Shown piece after piece: positions 15,311 to 24,111 of a stretch of DNA of 36,792 nt; position 1 is the first letter of the stretch, and each line of letters begins with the position of its first letter. This stretch comes from an uncultured Muribaculaceae bacterium (GTDB lineage: Bacteria; Bacteroidota; Bacteroidia; Bacteroidales; Muribaculaceae), in contig CAJTMY010000027.1 of NCBI GenBank assembly GCA_910577355.1, positions 1 to 36,792 on the forward strand. Reading direction: 5' to 3'. The notes beneath the pieces were generated by a model. The model was not told the DNA's origin and did not search any database. It worked only from the letters and a program-made list of their open reading frames with translations. Both the position numbers and the translations under genes were made by a program.

Positions 15311-15514
15311 TCCGCAAGGGTGAAGCTATTCTGAAAGCACCGCGAGATTTAACAACAAAAAGTTTAAAACTCGTTTTTGAATTCTTGATAAGCTGACAAA
15401 GGTTGAGTAAGTCACGGCAGCATGCGACAGAGGTCGCCTATATATAATAATGTGGCTGAAGAATTCCGACGCAAGCAACCAAGCAATCAAAAACACATTT
15501 CGGTAAAACCTACA
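15311..15514 (+). promoter_or_regulatory. Long rpsL-rpsG spacer with a small hairpin
   Basis: This 204-nt gap is the longest inside the superoperon. It contains GCGAC-AGAG-GTCGC (15424-15437), a perfect 5-bp stem with a tetraloop. In E. coli, S7 represses its operon by binding the rpsL-rpsG spacer, so a similar site is plausible here, but this is inference. The rpsG frame is open into it from 15422, which is not taken as coding. Confidence 0.4.
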
Positions 15515-15991
15515 ATGAGAAAGGCAAAACCTAAGAAACGGGTTATCCTCCCCGATCCCGTGTTCGGTGAAGTACGAGTTACCAAATTCGTCAATCACCT
15601 CATGTACGATGGTAAGAAGAACACCGCCTTCACCATCTTCTACACCGCACTCGAGACTGTGAAGTCGAAGATGCCCAACGAGGAGCTCACAGCTCTCGAT
15701 ATCTGGAAGAAAGCCCTTGAGAACGTAACTCCCCAGGTGGAAGTCAAGTCGCGCCGCGTGGGCGGTGCCACTTTCCAGGTTCCCACAGAAATCCGTCCGG
15801 ACCGCAAAGAGTCCATTTCCATGAAAAATCTGATCATCTACGCCCGCAAACGCGGCGGAAAGACGATGGCCGACAAGCTCGCAGCCGAGATCGTCGACGC
15901 CTTCAACGGCCAGGGCGGCGCATTCAAGCGCAAGGAAGACATGCACAAGATGGCCGAGGCCAACCGCGCGTTCGCACACTTCCGTTTCTAA
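15515..15991 (+). CDS. rpsG: 30S ribosomal protein S7
   Basis: S7 starts assembly of the 30S head by binding 16S rRNA. The ATG at 15515 (MRKAKPKKRVILPDP) gives 158 residues, which fits the family. The open frame from 15422 would add 31 residues with no counterpart in S7. The core MMYDGKK-like segment is seen as LMYDGKKNTAF, and VGGATFQVPTEIRP is the usual central motif. Confidence 0.97.
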   Translation: MRKAKPKKRVILPDPVFGEVRVTKFVNHLMYDGKKNTAFTIFYTALETVKSKMPNEELTALDIWKKALENVTPQVEVKSRRVGGATFQVPTEIRPDRKESISMKNLIIYARKRGGKTMADKLAAEIVDAFNGQGGAFKRKEDMHKMAEANRAFAHFRF

Positions 15992-16016
15992 TTTTTCATG
16001 CTAAGAAATACGAAAA

Positions 16017-18143
16017 ATGGCTAAATCCGACGAACAACTCAGATATACCCGCAATATCGGCATCATGGCTCACATCGATGCCGGTAAGACCACCACATCC
16101 GAACGCATCCTCTTCTACACCGGTCTCACACACAAGATCGGCGAAGTGCACGACGGTGCCGCTACAATGGACTGGATGGAACAGGAGCAGGAGCGCGGTA
16201 TTACAATCACCTCGGCCGCTACCACAACCTTCTGGAAGTATAACGACGAGAAATACAAGATCAACCTCATCGACACTCCGGGACACGTCGACTTCACAGT
16301 GGAAGTAGAACGTTCGCTCCGTGTGCTCGACGGTGCTGTCGCCACATTCTGCGCCGTCGGCGGCGTAGAGCCCCAGTCTGAGACTGTATGGCGTCAGGCC
16401 GACAAATATAATGTGCCCCGTATCGGCTATGTCAACAAGATGGACCGCTCGGGTGCCAACTTCTTCGAGGTAGTACGCCAGCTCAAGGATGTGCTCGGCG
16501 CAAATCCCTGCCCCATACAGATACCTATCGGAGCTGAAGAAACTTTCAAAGGTGTTGTGGACCTCATCACCATGAAAGCCATATTCTGGCACGACGAGAC
16601 AATGGGTGCCGACTACAGCGTAGAAGAAATCCCCGCAAGCCTTCAGGCCGAAGCCGACGAATGGCGCGACAAGATGCTCGAGAAAATCGCCGAATACGAC
16701 GACGATCTCATGGGTAAATATTTCGACGATCCCTCCACTATCACTGTCGAGGAGATCAAGCGCGCCCTCCGCAAGGCTACCCTCAGCATGGATCTCGTGC
16801 CCATGATCCTCGGTTCTTCATTCAAGAACAAAGGCGTGCAGTGCCTTCTCGACGCCGTATGCGCATATCTCCCCAGCCCCGTCGACGCAGGTGCTGTCGA
16901 AGGTCACGCTGTCGGTGACCCCGACAAGGTGGAGACCCGCGAGCCGTCGGCCGACGCCCCCATGTGTGCCCTCGCGTTCAAGATCGCTACCGACCCCTAT
17001 GTAGGACGTCTCTGCTTCTTCCGCGTATACTCTGGCAACATCGATGCCGGTTCATACGTGCTCAACTCACGCTCGGGCAAGAAAGAACGCATCTCCCGTC
17101 TCTTCCAGATGCACTCCAACAAGCAGAACGCCAAGGAGCAGATCGGCTGCGGCGATATAGGCGCAGGCGTAGGCTTCAAAGATATCCGCACAGGCGACAC
17201 CCTCTGCTCAGAAGACGCCCCCATCGTTCTCGAGGCAATGGACTTCCCCGATCCCGTTATCGGTATCGCCGTAGAGCCCAAGACTCAGAAAGACCTCGAC
17301 AAACTCGGTGTGGGCCTTCAGAAGCTCGCCGAGGAAGACCCCACATTCCGTGTTGCTACCAACGAGGAGACCGGCCAGACCGTCATCTCCGGCATGGGTG
17401 AACTTCACCTCGACATCATCATCGACCGTCTCAAACGCGAATTCAAGGTGGAATGCAACCAGGGTCGTCCGCAGGTTACATACAAGGAATCCATCACCAA
17501 GCCCGTCCAGCTCCGCGAAGTATTCAAGAAGCAGACCGGTGGCCGCGGTAAATTCGCCGATATCATCGTGCGTGTGGAACCCGTCGACGAAGGCTTCGAG
17601 GGCAACCTCCAGTTTGTCGACGAAGTCAAGGGCGGCAACATCCCCAAGGAATTCATACCCGCCATACAGAAAGGCTTCACCAACGCGATGAAGAATGGTG
17701 TGCTCGCAGGCTACCCCGTAGAGCAGCTCAAGGTCACCGTCATCGACGGCTCCTTCCACCCCGTCGACTCCGACCAGCTCTCCTTCGAGCTCTGCGCCAT
17801 CCAGGCATTCAAGAAAGCCTGCGAACAGGCCGGCCCCGTGCTCCTCGAGCCCATCATGAAGATCGAAGTCGTCACCCCCGAGGAATCGATGGGCGACGTT
17901 ATCTCCGACCTCAACAAGCGTCGCGGTCAGGTAGAAGGCATGGAGACATCCCGTTCGGGTGCCCGCGTCGTAAAAGCCAAGGCACCGCTCGCCGAAATGT
18001 TCGGCTATGTCACCGCCCTCCGCACCATCACCTCAGGCCGCGCCACCTCAACAATGACATTCTCCCACTACTCGGAAGTATCGACTGCCATTGCCCGGAA
18101 CGTCCTCACCGAGTGCCAGGGCCGTGTAGACCTTCTCAAGTAA
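16017..18143 (+). CDS. fusA: Elongation factor G
   Basis: EF-G is the GTPase that drives translocation and, with RRF, ribosome recycling. The 708-residue protein has all GTPase motifs: AHIDAGKTTT (18-27), the switch I RGITITSA, DTPGHVD, and NKMD. Domains II to V follow at full length, including the domain IV stretch YKESITKP. It lies between rpsG and rpsJ. The tufA gene that follows fusA in many proteobacteria is absent here, as is usual in Bacteroidetes. Confidence 0.98.
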   Translation: MAKSDEQLRYTRNIGIMAHIDAGKTTTSERILFYTGLTHKIGEVHDGAATMDWMEQEQERGITITSAATTTFWKYNDEKYKINLIDTPGHVDFTVEVERSLRVLDGAVATFCAVGGVEPQSETVWRQADKYNVPRIGYVNKMDRSGANFFEVVRQLKDVLGANPCPIQIPIGAEETFKGVVDLITMKAIFWHDETMGADYSVEEIPASLQAEADEWRDKMLEKIAEYDDDLMGKYFDDPSTITVEEIKRALRKATLSMDLVPMILGSSFKNKGVQCLLDAVCAYLPSPVDAGAVEGHAVGDPDKVETREPSADAPMCALAFKIATDPYVGRLCFFRVYSGNIDAGSYVLNSRSGKKERISRLFQMHSNKQNAKEQIGCGDIGAGVGFKDIRTGDTLCSEDAPIVLEAMDFPDPVIGIAVEPKTQKDLDKLGVGLQKLAEEDPTFRVATNEETGQTVISGMGELHLDIIIDRLKREFKVECNQGRPQVTYKESITKPVQLREVFKKQTGGRGKFADIIVRVEPVDEGFEGNLQFVDEVKGGNIPKEFIPAIQKGFTNAMKNGVLAGYPVEQLKVTVIDGSFHPVDSDQLSFELCAIQAFKKACEQAGPVLLEPIMKIEVVTPEESMGDVISDLNKRRGQVEGMETSRSGARVVKAKAPLAEMFGYVTALRTITSGRATSTMTFSHYSEVSTAIARNVLTECQGRVDLLK

Positions 18144-18161
18144 ACAATAAAAAACAAGAAT

Positions 18162-18467
18162 ATGAGCCAGAAAATCCGTATCAAACTCAAATCTTACGAT
18201 CACAGCCTCGTCGACAAATCCGCCGAGAAGATCGTCAAGACAGTGAAGGCTACCGGCGCGGTTATCAGCGGTCCTATTCCACTGCCCACCCACAAGCGTA
18301 TCTTCACAGTCAACCGCTCCACCTTCGTCAACAAGAAGGCACGCGAGCAGTTCCAGCTCTCGTCATTCAAGCGCCTCATCGATATCTATAACTCCACCGC
18401 AAAGACAGTCGACGCCCTCATGAAACTCGAGCTTCCCAGCGGCGTGGAAGTTGAGATCAAAGTCTGA
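18162..18467 (+). CDS. rpsJ: 30S ribosomal protein S10
   Basis: S10 is a 30S head protein that also acts as NusE in antitermination. The 101-residue product contains the typical IRIKLKSYDH start, GPIPLPT and the HKRIFTVNRS loop that reaches into the ribosome. It starts 18 nt after fusA, so the str and S10 clusters are joined without an internal promoter. Confidence 0.97.
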   Translation: MSQKIRIKLKSYDHSLVDKSAEKIVKTVKATGAVISGPIPLPTHKRIFTVNRSTFVNKKAREQFQLSSFKRLIDIYNSTAKTVDALMKLELPSGVEVEIKV

Positions 18468-18545
18468 TGACATGATCCCCGTCTCATTCCCCTCCCTCCT
18501 TCATAAATTACAAAGACCAACAGTCACATCAAATATAACTAAGAA

Positions 18546-19163
18546 ATGCCAGGATTAATTGGAAAAAAAATCGGAATGACATCCGTTTTCAGTGCCGACG
18601 GTAAGAACGTGCCGTGCACTGTTATCGAAGTAGGTCCTTGCGAAGTAACACAGGTCAAGACGGTCGCCACCGACGGCTACGATGCCCTTCAGCTCGGCTT
18701 CGAGGACGTTAAGGAAAAGCACCTCACCAAGCCTCAGATCGGCCACTTTGCCAAGGCCGGTGTTACCCCCAAGCGCCACTTGGCCGAGTTCAAAGGTTTT
18801 GATGGAGAATACAAACTCGGCGACAAAATCACAGTCGAGATGTTCTCCGAATCAGACTTCGTCGACATTATCGGCACATCGAAAGGTAAAGGCTTCCAGG
18901 GCGTTGTAAAACGTCATGGCTTCGGCGGCGTAGGACAGGCCACACACGGTCAGCACAACCGTCTCCGCAAGCCCGGTTCGATCGGCGCCTGCTCATACCC
19001 CGCAAAGGTATTCAAAGGCATGCGCATGGCAGGCCAGACAGGCAACAAGCGCGTCACCGTGCAAAACCTGCAGGTAGTCAAGATCATCCCCGAATACAAC
19101 GTGTTAATGATCAAGGGTTCAATCCCCGGTAGCAAAGGTTCAATCGTCTTAATTGAGAAATAA
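18546..19163 (+). CDS. rplC: 50S ribosomal protein L3
   Basis: L3 is an early 50S assembly protein whose extension reaches the peptidyl-transferase centre. The 205-residue product has GLIGKKIGMTSVF at the start, GKGFQGVVKRHGF (family signature) and the methylatable GQHNRLRKPGSIG region. It is preceded by AACTAAGA just before the ATG and by a 78-nt spacer after rpsJ. Confidence 0.97.
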   Translation: MPGLIGKKIGMTSVFSADGKNVPCTVIEVGPCEVTQVKTVATDGYDALQLGFEDVKEKHLTKPQIGHFAKAGVTPKRHLAEFKGFDGEYKLGDKITVEMFSESDFVDIIGTSKGKGFQGVVKRHGFGGVGQATHGQHNRLRKPGSIGACSYPAKVFKGMRMAGQTGNKRVTVQNLQVVKIIPEYNVLMIKGSIPGSKGSIVLIEK

Positions 19164-19164
19164 C

Positions 19165-19785
19165 ATGGAAGTCGCAATTTTAACAAAAGAAGGCAAGGAC
19201 ACTGGCCGCAAGGCTGTCCTCAACGACGAGGTGTTCGGTATCGAGCCCAACGAGCACGCCATCTATCTCGACGTTAAGCAATATCTGGCCAACCGTCGCC
19301 AGGGTACGCACAAGTCAAAAGAACGCTCCGAAGTGAGCGGCTCCACCCGCAAGCTCCACAAGCAGAAGGGCGGCGGCGGCAGCCGTATAGGTGATATCAA
19401 CTCGCCCGTTCTCGTAGGCGGCGGCCGCGTTTTCGGTCCCCGTCCCCGCGACTATCGCTTCAAGCTCAACCGCAAGCTCAAAGCCCTCGCACGCCGCTCG
19501 GCTCTCGCTGCAAAGGCAGCTGCCGGACAGATAATTGTAGTGGAGAACTTCACTTTCGATACACACAAAACCAAAGAATTCATAAAATTTGCTAAAGATC
19601 TTAAAATCGACGGCAAAAAAGTTCTTCTCGTTTTGTCAACCAAAGAAAACTCCGTATATTTGTCAGTCCGTAATGTGCCGAACGCAAAGCTTGCCAATGC
19701 GTCCGAGCTCAATACGTACGTAATCATGGACAACAACGCTCTCGTTCTCACAGAAGGGAGCCTTGACGTCGTTAATAAACTCTAA
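19165..19785 (+). CDS. rplD: 50S ribosomal protein L4
   Basis: L4 lines the exit tunnel and in E. coli represses the S10 operon. The ATG at 19165 gives 206 residues; the frame extends 12 nt further into rplC but MEVAILTK is the usual start. The tunnel loop is visible as STRKLHKQKGGGGSRIGD, followed by VFGPRPRDY. It begins one base after the rplC stop. Confidence 0.97.
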   Translation: MEVAILTKEGKDTGRKAVLNDEVFGIEPNEHAIYLDVKQYLANRRQGTHKSKERSEVSGSTRKLHKQKGGGGSRIGDINSPVLVGGGRVFGPRPRDYRFKLNRKLKALARRSALAAKAAAGQIIVVENFTFDTHKTKEFIKFAKDLKIDGKKVLLVLSTKENSVYLSVRNVPNAKLANASELNTYVIMDNNALVLTEGSLDVVNKL

Positions 19786-19810
19786 TCACCTCAAGGAGTA
19801 AACAAAGACA

Positions 19811-20101
19811 ATGGAAATATCAATTAAACCCATCCTCACCGAAAAGGCAACTAAGCTTACCGAAAAGCTTAATGTCTACACTTTCGCCGTTTCTCCCGAC
19901 GCATCCAAAGCTCAGATCAAGAGACTCGTAGAAGATCTCTACGGCGTGAAGGTGGTGCGAGTTAACACAGCAGTCATGCGCGCAAAGAACAAATCGCGCT
20001 GGACAAAGAGCGGCCTCCTCCGCGGCAAGACCGAAGCCTGGAAAAAAGCTTTCGTATCAGTCGGGGAAGGCCAGAACATCGACTTCTATAGCAACCTCTA
20101 A
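19811..20101 (+). CDS. rplW: 50S ribosomal protein L23
   Basis: L23 stands at the tunnel exit, where trigger factor and SRP dock. The 96-residue protein starts MEISIKPILTEKATKL, the usual family opening, and contains YGVKVVRVNTAVM. Length is normal. It follows rplD by 25 nt and precedes rplB by 5 nt. Confidence 0.96.
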   Translation: MEISIKPILTEKATKLTEKLNVYTFAVSPDASKAQIKRLVEDLYGVKVVRVNTAVMRAKNKSRWTKSGLLRGKTEAWKKAFVSVGEGQNIDFYSNL

Positions 20102-20106
20102 TAAAA

Positions 20107-20973
20107 ATGGCAGTTAAAAAATTCAAGCCCACAACTCCCGGGCAACGTCACAAAGTTATTGGTGTCTTCAAGCGCACCGAAGCCGTGAAAGTCGACGGCA
20201 AGACCATCGTGCGCACATCCACTGCTAACGCACCAGAAAAGACTCTTACCGGCGGAAAACGTTCCACCGGCGGACGCAATGCCGAAGGCCATCTCACCAC
20301 ACGATACATGGGCGGTGGCCACAAACGCAAATACCGCGTCATCGACTTCAAGAGAACAAAAGATGGAGTTCCCGCCGTAGTGAAGGCGATCGAGTACGAT
20401 CCAAACCGTTCCGCACGCATCGCCCTTCTCTACTATGTAGACGGCGCAAAGGCTTACATTATCGCACCCAACGGTCTCGAAGTGGGCCAGACAGTAGTAA
20501 GCGGAGCAGAGGCAGCACCCGAAATCGGCAATGCCCTCCCTCTCGCCAATATACCCGTCGGCACACTTATCCACGCCATCGAGCTCCGTCCCGGACAAGG
20601 CGCCTTCATGGCCCGCTCAGCCGGTACGTTCGCACAGCTCGTGTCGCGCGAAGGAAATTACGCCATTATCAAATTACCTTCAGGCGAAACCCGCAAAGTG
20701 CTCGCCGCCTGCAAAGCCACAGTCGGCGTCGTAGGCAACAGCGAACACTCTCTCGAGAGCTCGGGCAAAGCCGGCCGCTCACGCTGGCTCGGCCGTCGTC
20801 CGCGCAACCGCGGCGTAGTCATGAACCCTGTCGACCACCCCATGGGCGGTGGTGAAGGACGCGCATCAGGCGGTCATCCCCGCTCGCGCAAGGGTCTGTA
20901 CTCCAAGGGCCTCAAGACACGCGCTCCCAAGAAGCATTCGTCGAAGTACATCATCGAAAGACGTAAAAAGTAA
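20107..20973 (+). CDS. rplB: 50S ribosomal protein L2, with an N-terminal insertion
   Basis: L2 binds 23S rRNA and is needed for subunit joining and peptidyl transfer. The 288-residue protein is about 14 longer than the 274 I recall for Bacteroides L2. The extra residues lie near 21-41 (FKRTEAVKVDGKTIVRTSTA), between the conserved TTPGQRHKVIG and GGKRSTGGRN. The rest is standard: GGGHKRKYR, IEYDPNRSARIALL, GNALPLANIP, SSGKAGRSRW and NPVDHPMGGGEG with the conserved histidine. The frame is clean across the insertion, so it is unlikely to be an error. Confidence 0.96.
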   Translation: MAVKKFKPTTPGQRHKVIGVFKRTEAVKVDGKTIVRTSTANAPEKTLTGGKRSTGGRNAEGHLTTRYMGGGHKRKYRVIDFKRTKDGVPAVVKAIEYDPNRSARIALLYYVDGAKAYIIAPNGLEVGQTVVSGAEAAPEIGNALPLANIPVGTLIHAIELRPGQGAFMARSAGTFAQLVSREGNYAIIKLPSGETRKVLAACKATVGVVGNSEHSLESSGKAGRSRWLGRRPRNRGVVMNPVDHPMGGGEGRASGGHPRSRKGLYSKGLKTRAPKKHSSKYIIERRKK

Positions 20974-20992
20974 TCTGGTAAATTAAGTAATT

Positions 20993-21262
20993 ATGAGCCG
21001 TTCATTAAAAAAAGGACCCTTTATCAGCGTCAAACTCGAAAAGAAGGTCGAGGCGATGAATGCTTCCGGCAAATCCACCGTCATCAAGACATGGAGCCGC
21101 GCTTCAATGATCGCCCCCGAATTCGTTGGCCATACCTTTGCAGTTCACAATGGTAACAAATTTATTCCCGTATACGTCACCGAAAACATGGTAGGTCACA
21201 AACTCGGCGAATTCGCCCCCACACGTACCTTCCGCGGTCACGCCGGCAATAAGAAAAAATAA
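20993..21262 (+). CDS. rpsS: 30S ribosomal protein S19
   Basis: S19 is a 30S head protein that contacts the 50S subunit. The 89-residue protein starts MSRSLKKGPFI and contains KTWSRASMIAPEFVGHTFAVHNG and LGEFAPTRTFRGH, all family signatures. Length is normal for the phylum. Confidence 0.97.
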   Translation: MSRSLKKGPFISVKLEKKVEAMNASGKSTVIKTWSRASMIAPEFVGHTFAVHNGNKFIPVYVTENMVGHKLGEFAPTRTFRGHAGNKKK

Positions 21263-21308
21263 TCAAGGGCCCAGTTAACAAATTTCGAATAAAAAAAGAA
21301 ACAATAAA

Positions 21309-21716
21309 ATGGGTGTAAGAAAAAGATTAGCAGCCGACAAGCGCAAAGAGGAACAGAAGAGCGTGGCTTTCGCCAAGCTCAACAACATCCCCACCTCGCC
21401 CCGCAAGATGCGCCTTGTGGCCGATATGGTGCGCGGCAAGGAAGTCTTCCGCGCTCTCGGTATACTCAAATTCTCAAACAAAGAAGCAGCTGCCCGCCTC
21501 GAGAAACTCCTTCGCAGCGCAGTAGCGAACTGGGAAGAGAAGAACGAACGCAAAGCCGAATCCGGCGAGCTGTACATCAGCACTATATATGTCAACTGTG
21601 CTCCGATGCTCAAGCGCCTGCGTCCCGCTCCACAAGGCCGCGGATACCGTATCCGCAAACGCTCCAACCACGTTACTATAATCGTTGACACAATCGATAA
21701 CCGCAAAGAGGCATAA
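21309..21716 (+). CDS. rplV: 50S ribosomal protein L22
   Basis: L22 extends a beta-hairpin into the exit tunnel. The 135-residue protein has the core NIPTSPRKMRLVADMVRGK and ends with the hairpin region RPAPQGRGYRIRKRSNHVTI. The N-terminal 20 residues (MGVRKRLAADKRKEEQK) are a basic addition relative to the 110-residue E. coli protein, as is common in Bacteroidetes. Confidence 0.96.
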   Translation: MGVRKRLAADKRKEEQKSVAFAKLNNIPTSPRKMRLVADMVRGKEVFRALGILKFSNKEAAARLEKLLRSAVANWEEKNERKAESGELYISTIYVNCAPMLKRLRPAPQGRGYRIRKRSNHVTIIVDTIDNRKEA

Positions 21717-21721
21717 ATATT

Positions 21722-22459
21722 ATGGGACAGAAAGTTAATCCTATCAGCAATCGCCTGGGTGTTATCCGTGGCTGGGACTCCAACTGGTCCGAAAAGGGCA
21801 AATATCCCGCCAACATCCTCGAAGATTACAAACTCCGCGAATATCTCAACGTCCGCCTCGCAAAATGCAGCGTATCGCGTGTCGTGATCGAGCGTACCCT
21901 CAAGATGATCACAATCACCGTGTGCACATCACGCCCCGGTCTCATCATCGGTCAGGGCGGCAAAGACGTTGAGGCTCTCAAGAAAGAACTCTCCAAGATC
22001 ACCGACAAGGACGTGCAGATCAACGTCCATGAGGTTAAACGCCCCGAGCTCGACGCCCAGATAGTGGCTTCCACAATCGCGCGTCAGGTCGAAGGCAAAG
22101 TCGCATACCGCCGCGCCATCAAGATGGCCGTCGCATCCACAATGCGTGCCGGTGCCGAAGGCATCAAAGTGCAGATCTCCGGTCGCCTCAACGGCGCCGA
22201 GATAGCCCGCAGCGAAATGTTCAAGGAAGGCCGTACCCCCCTTCACACACTTCGCGCCGACATCGACTACGCACTCGTCGAGGCCCACACCAAAGTAGGC
22301 GTGCTCGGAGTCAAGGTATGGATCTGCCGCGGCGAAGTCTACGGCAAACGCGACCTCGCCCCCAACTTCACCGCAACACAGAAAGACGGCCGTTCGGCCG
22401 CTTCAGCCGGCGCCCCCCGCCGCGGAGGCTTCCGTCGCGGTGCAAAAAGCAATCGTTAA
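21722..22459 (+). CDS. rpsC: 30S ribosomal protein S3
   Basis: S3 forms part of the mRNA entry channel with helicase activity. The 245-residue protein begins MGQKVNPISNRLGVIRGWDSNW. The KH domain carries GLIIGQGGKDVE, and the C-terminal domain has RAGAEGIKVQISGRLNGAEIAR. The tail is basic (RRGGFRRGAKSNR). It starts 5 nt after rplV. Confidence 0.97.
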   Translation: MGQKVNPISNRLGVIRGWDSNWSEKGKYPANILEDYKLREYLNVRLAKCSVSRVVIERTLKMITITVCTSRPGLIIGQGGKDVEALKKELSKITDKDVQINVHEVKRPELDAQIVASTIARQVEGKVAYRRAIKMAVASTMRAGAEGIKVQISGRLNGAEIARSEMFKEGRTPLHTLRADIDYALVEAHTKVGVLGVKVWICRGEVYGKRDLAPNFTATQKDGRSAASAGAPRRGGFRRGAKSNR

Positions 22460-22484
22460 ACCTCAAAACCCTGTCTAAACAACA

Positions 22485-22916
22485 ATGTTAGCACCAAAGA
22501 AAACCAAATTCCGCCGCCAGCAGAAAGGCCGCATGAAGGGCGAAGCCCAGCGCGGCAACCAGTTGGCATTCGGCTCATTTGGCATAAAGACCCTCGAATC
22601 CAAGTGGATCACAGGCCGCCAGATAGAAGCCGCCCGTATTGCGGTGACCCGTTACATGCAGCGTCAGGGTCAGATATGGATTCGCATTTTCCCCGATAAG
22701 CCAATCACAAAGAAGCCTGCCGAAGTCCGCATGGGTAAAGGTAAAGGCTCCCCCGAAGGCTTCGTCGCTCCCGTTACCCCCGGCCGCGTTATCCTCGAGG
22801 TAGAAGGCGTACCCTTCGAAGTGGCAAAGGAAGCCCTGCGCCTCGCCGCACAGAAACTTCCCGTCGTTACAAAGTTTATCGTTCGTCGCGACTACGACCC
22901 CACCCAAAACGTGTAA
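22485..22916 (+). CDS. rplP: 50S ribosomal protein L16
   Basis: L16 positions the A-site tRNA on the 50S subunit. The 143-residue product contains MLAPKKTKFRRQQKGRMKG, IEAARIAVTRYM, and the RMGKGKGSPEGFVAPV signature. The conserved Arg of the latter region is present. It is followed by rpmC after 6 nt. Confidence 0.97.
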   Translation: MLAPKKTKFRRQQKGRMKGEAQRGNQLAFGSFGIKTLESKWITGRQIEAARIAVTRYMQRQGQIWIRIFPDKPITKKPAEVRMGKGKGSPEGFVAPVTPGRVILEVEGVPFEVAKEALRLAAQKLPVVTKFIVRRDYDPTQNV

Positions 22917-22922
22917 CCGATT

Positions 22923-23117
22923 ATGAAAAAAGAAGAAATCAAAGAACTCAGCACGCCCGATCTGAAAGAACGCCTCGCCCAGATGGAAAAGGAATACCTC
23001 CTTCAGAAGGCCACACACGCTGTATCACCTCTTGACAACCCGGCCAAAATCACAGCCGACCGTCGCATGATCGCACGCGTCAAGACCGAGCTGCGCCGCC
23101 GCGAACTTAATAAATGA
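22923..23117 (+). CDS. rpmC: 50S ribosomal protein L29
   Basis: L29 is a small two-helix hairpin near the tunnel exit. The 64-residue product starts MKKEEIKELSTPDLKERL and ends with RMIARVKTELRRRELNK, matching the family helix-turn-helix hairpin. Length is normal. Confidence 0.95.
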   Translation: MKKEEIKELSTPDLKERLAQMEKEYLLQKATHAVSPLDNPAKITADRRMIARVKTELRRRELNK

Positions 23118-23138
23118 TAACCCCATCCTACCACAAAC

Positions 23139-23396
23139 ATGGAAAAGAGAAACTTACGTAAAGAGCGCATCGGGGTAGTGTCGAGCAACAAGGGCGACAA
23201 GACGATCACCGTTACAATCCGCTGGAAAGAAAAGCACCCCATCTACGGTAAATTCGTCAACAAATCCAAAAAATACCACGCCCACGACGAGAACAACGAA
23301 TGCAGCGTAGGAGATACCGTACGCCTCATGGAGACACGCCCCCTGAGCAAGACCAAAAGATGGCGCTTAGTTGAAATAATAGAAAAAGTAAAATAA
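23139..23396 (+). CDS. rpsQ: 30S ribosomal protein S17
   Basis: S17 is an early 30S assembly protein of OB-fold type. The 85-residue protein begins MEKRNLRKERIGVVSSNKGDKTI and contains the signature GDTVRLMETRPLSKTKRWRL. It lies 2 nt upstream of the rplN start. Confidence 0.96.
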   Translation: MEKRNLRKERIGVVSSNKGDKTITVTIRWKEKHPIYGKFVNKSKKYHAHDENNECSVGDTVRLMETRPLSKTKRWRLVEIIEKVK

Positions 23397-23398
23397 CC

Positions 23399-23764
23399 AT
23401 GATACAGACAGAATCACGCTTAACAGTTGCCGACAACTCCGGCGCTAAGGAAGCCCTCTGCATCCACGTTCTCGGCGGTACCGGCCGTCGTTACGCCTCG
23501 GTCGGCGACATCATCGTCGTATCAGTCAAGAGCGTAATACCAAGCTCCGACGTCAAGAAAGGCACTGTATCCAAAGCCATCGTCGTACGTACAAAAAAAG
23601 AGATCCGTCGCCCCGACGGCTCATATATACGCTTCGACGACAACGCCTGCGTACTTCTCAACAACGCCGGTGAACTCCGTGGCACCCGTATCTTCGGTCC
23701 CGTGGCCCGCGAACTACGCGCTTCCAACATGAAAATAGTTTCACTCGCCCCCGAAGTGCTCTGA
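23399..23764 (+). CDS. rplN: 50S ribosomal protein L14
   Basis: L14 forms intersubunit bridges and is the docking site of the silencing factor RsfS. The 121-residue product begins MIQTESRLTVADNSGAKEA. It includes VIVVRTKKEIRRPDGSYI and ends GTRIFGPVARELRASNMKIVSLAPEVL, as expected for the family. Confidence 0.97.
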   Translation: MIQTESRLTVADNSGAKEALCIHVLGGTGRRYASVGDIIVVSVKSVIPSSDVKKGTVSKAIVVRTKKEIRRPDGSYIRFDDNACVLLNNAGELRGTRIFGPVARELRASNMKIVSLAPEVL

Positions 23765-23793
23765 ATCACCAACCTATCAAACCAGCAAACGTA

Positions 23794-24111
23794 ATGATCA
23801 AATTACATATCAAGAAAGGCGACATGGTTTACGTGCTCTCAGGCGAAGACCGCGGCCACACCGGCCGTGTCCTCTCCGTCGACCGCGAGCATCAGCGCGC
23901 CATCGTCGAAGGTGCCAATATCGTCACCAAAGCCACAAAACCGACTGCCCGCTACCCCCAGGGCGGCCTCATCAAGAAAGAAGCACCCATCCACATTTCC
24001 AACCTCAGCCTTATCGACCCCAAGAGCGGCAAGCCAACCCGCATAGCAATCCGTCGCGAAGACGGCAAAGTGGTTCGTATCGCTAAAAAATCAGGACAGG
24101 AGATCAAATAA
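23794..24111 (+). CDS. rplX: 50S ribosomal protein L24
   Basis: L24 is an assembly-initiator protein. The 105-residue product carries a KOW motif (KKGDMVYVLSGEDRGHTGRVLSV) and the typical KEAPIHISNLSLIDP. Its stop overlaps the rplE start by one base (TAATG), which suggests translational coupling. Confidence 0.96.
   Translation: MIKLHIKKGDMVYVLSGEDRGHTGRVLSVDREHQRAIVEGANIVTKATKPTARYPQGGLIKKEAPIHISNLSLIDPKSGKPTRIAIRREDGKVVRIAKKSGQEIK

Noticed and set aside
15422..15514. Longer S7 with 31 extra N-terminal residues
   Set aside because: S7 proteins start MRK(A/G)KPKKR at the position of 15515; the extension crosses the spacer hairpin and has no S7 counterpart.
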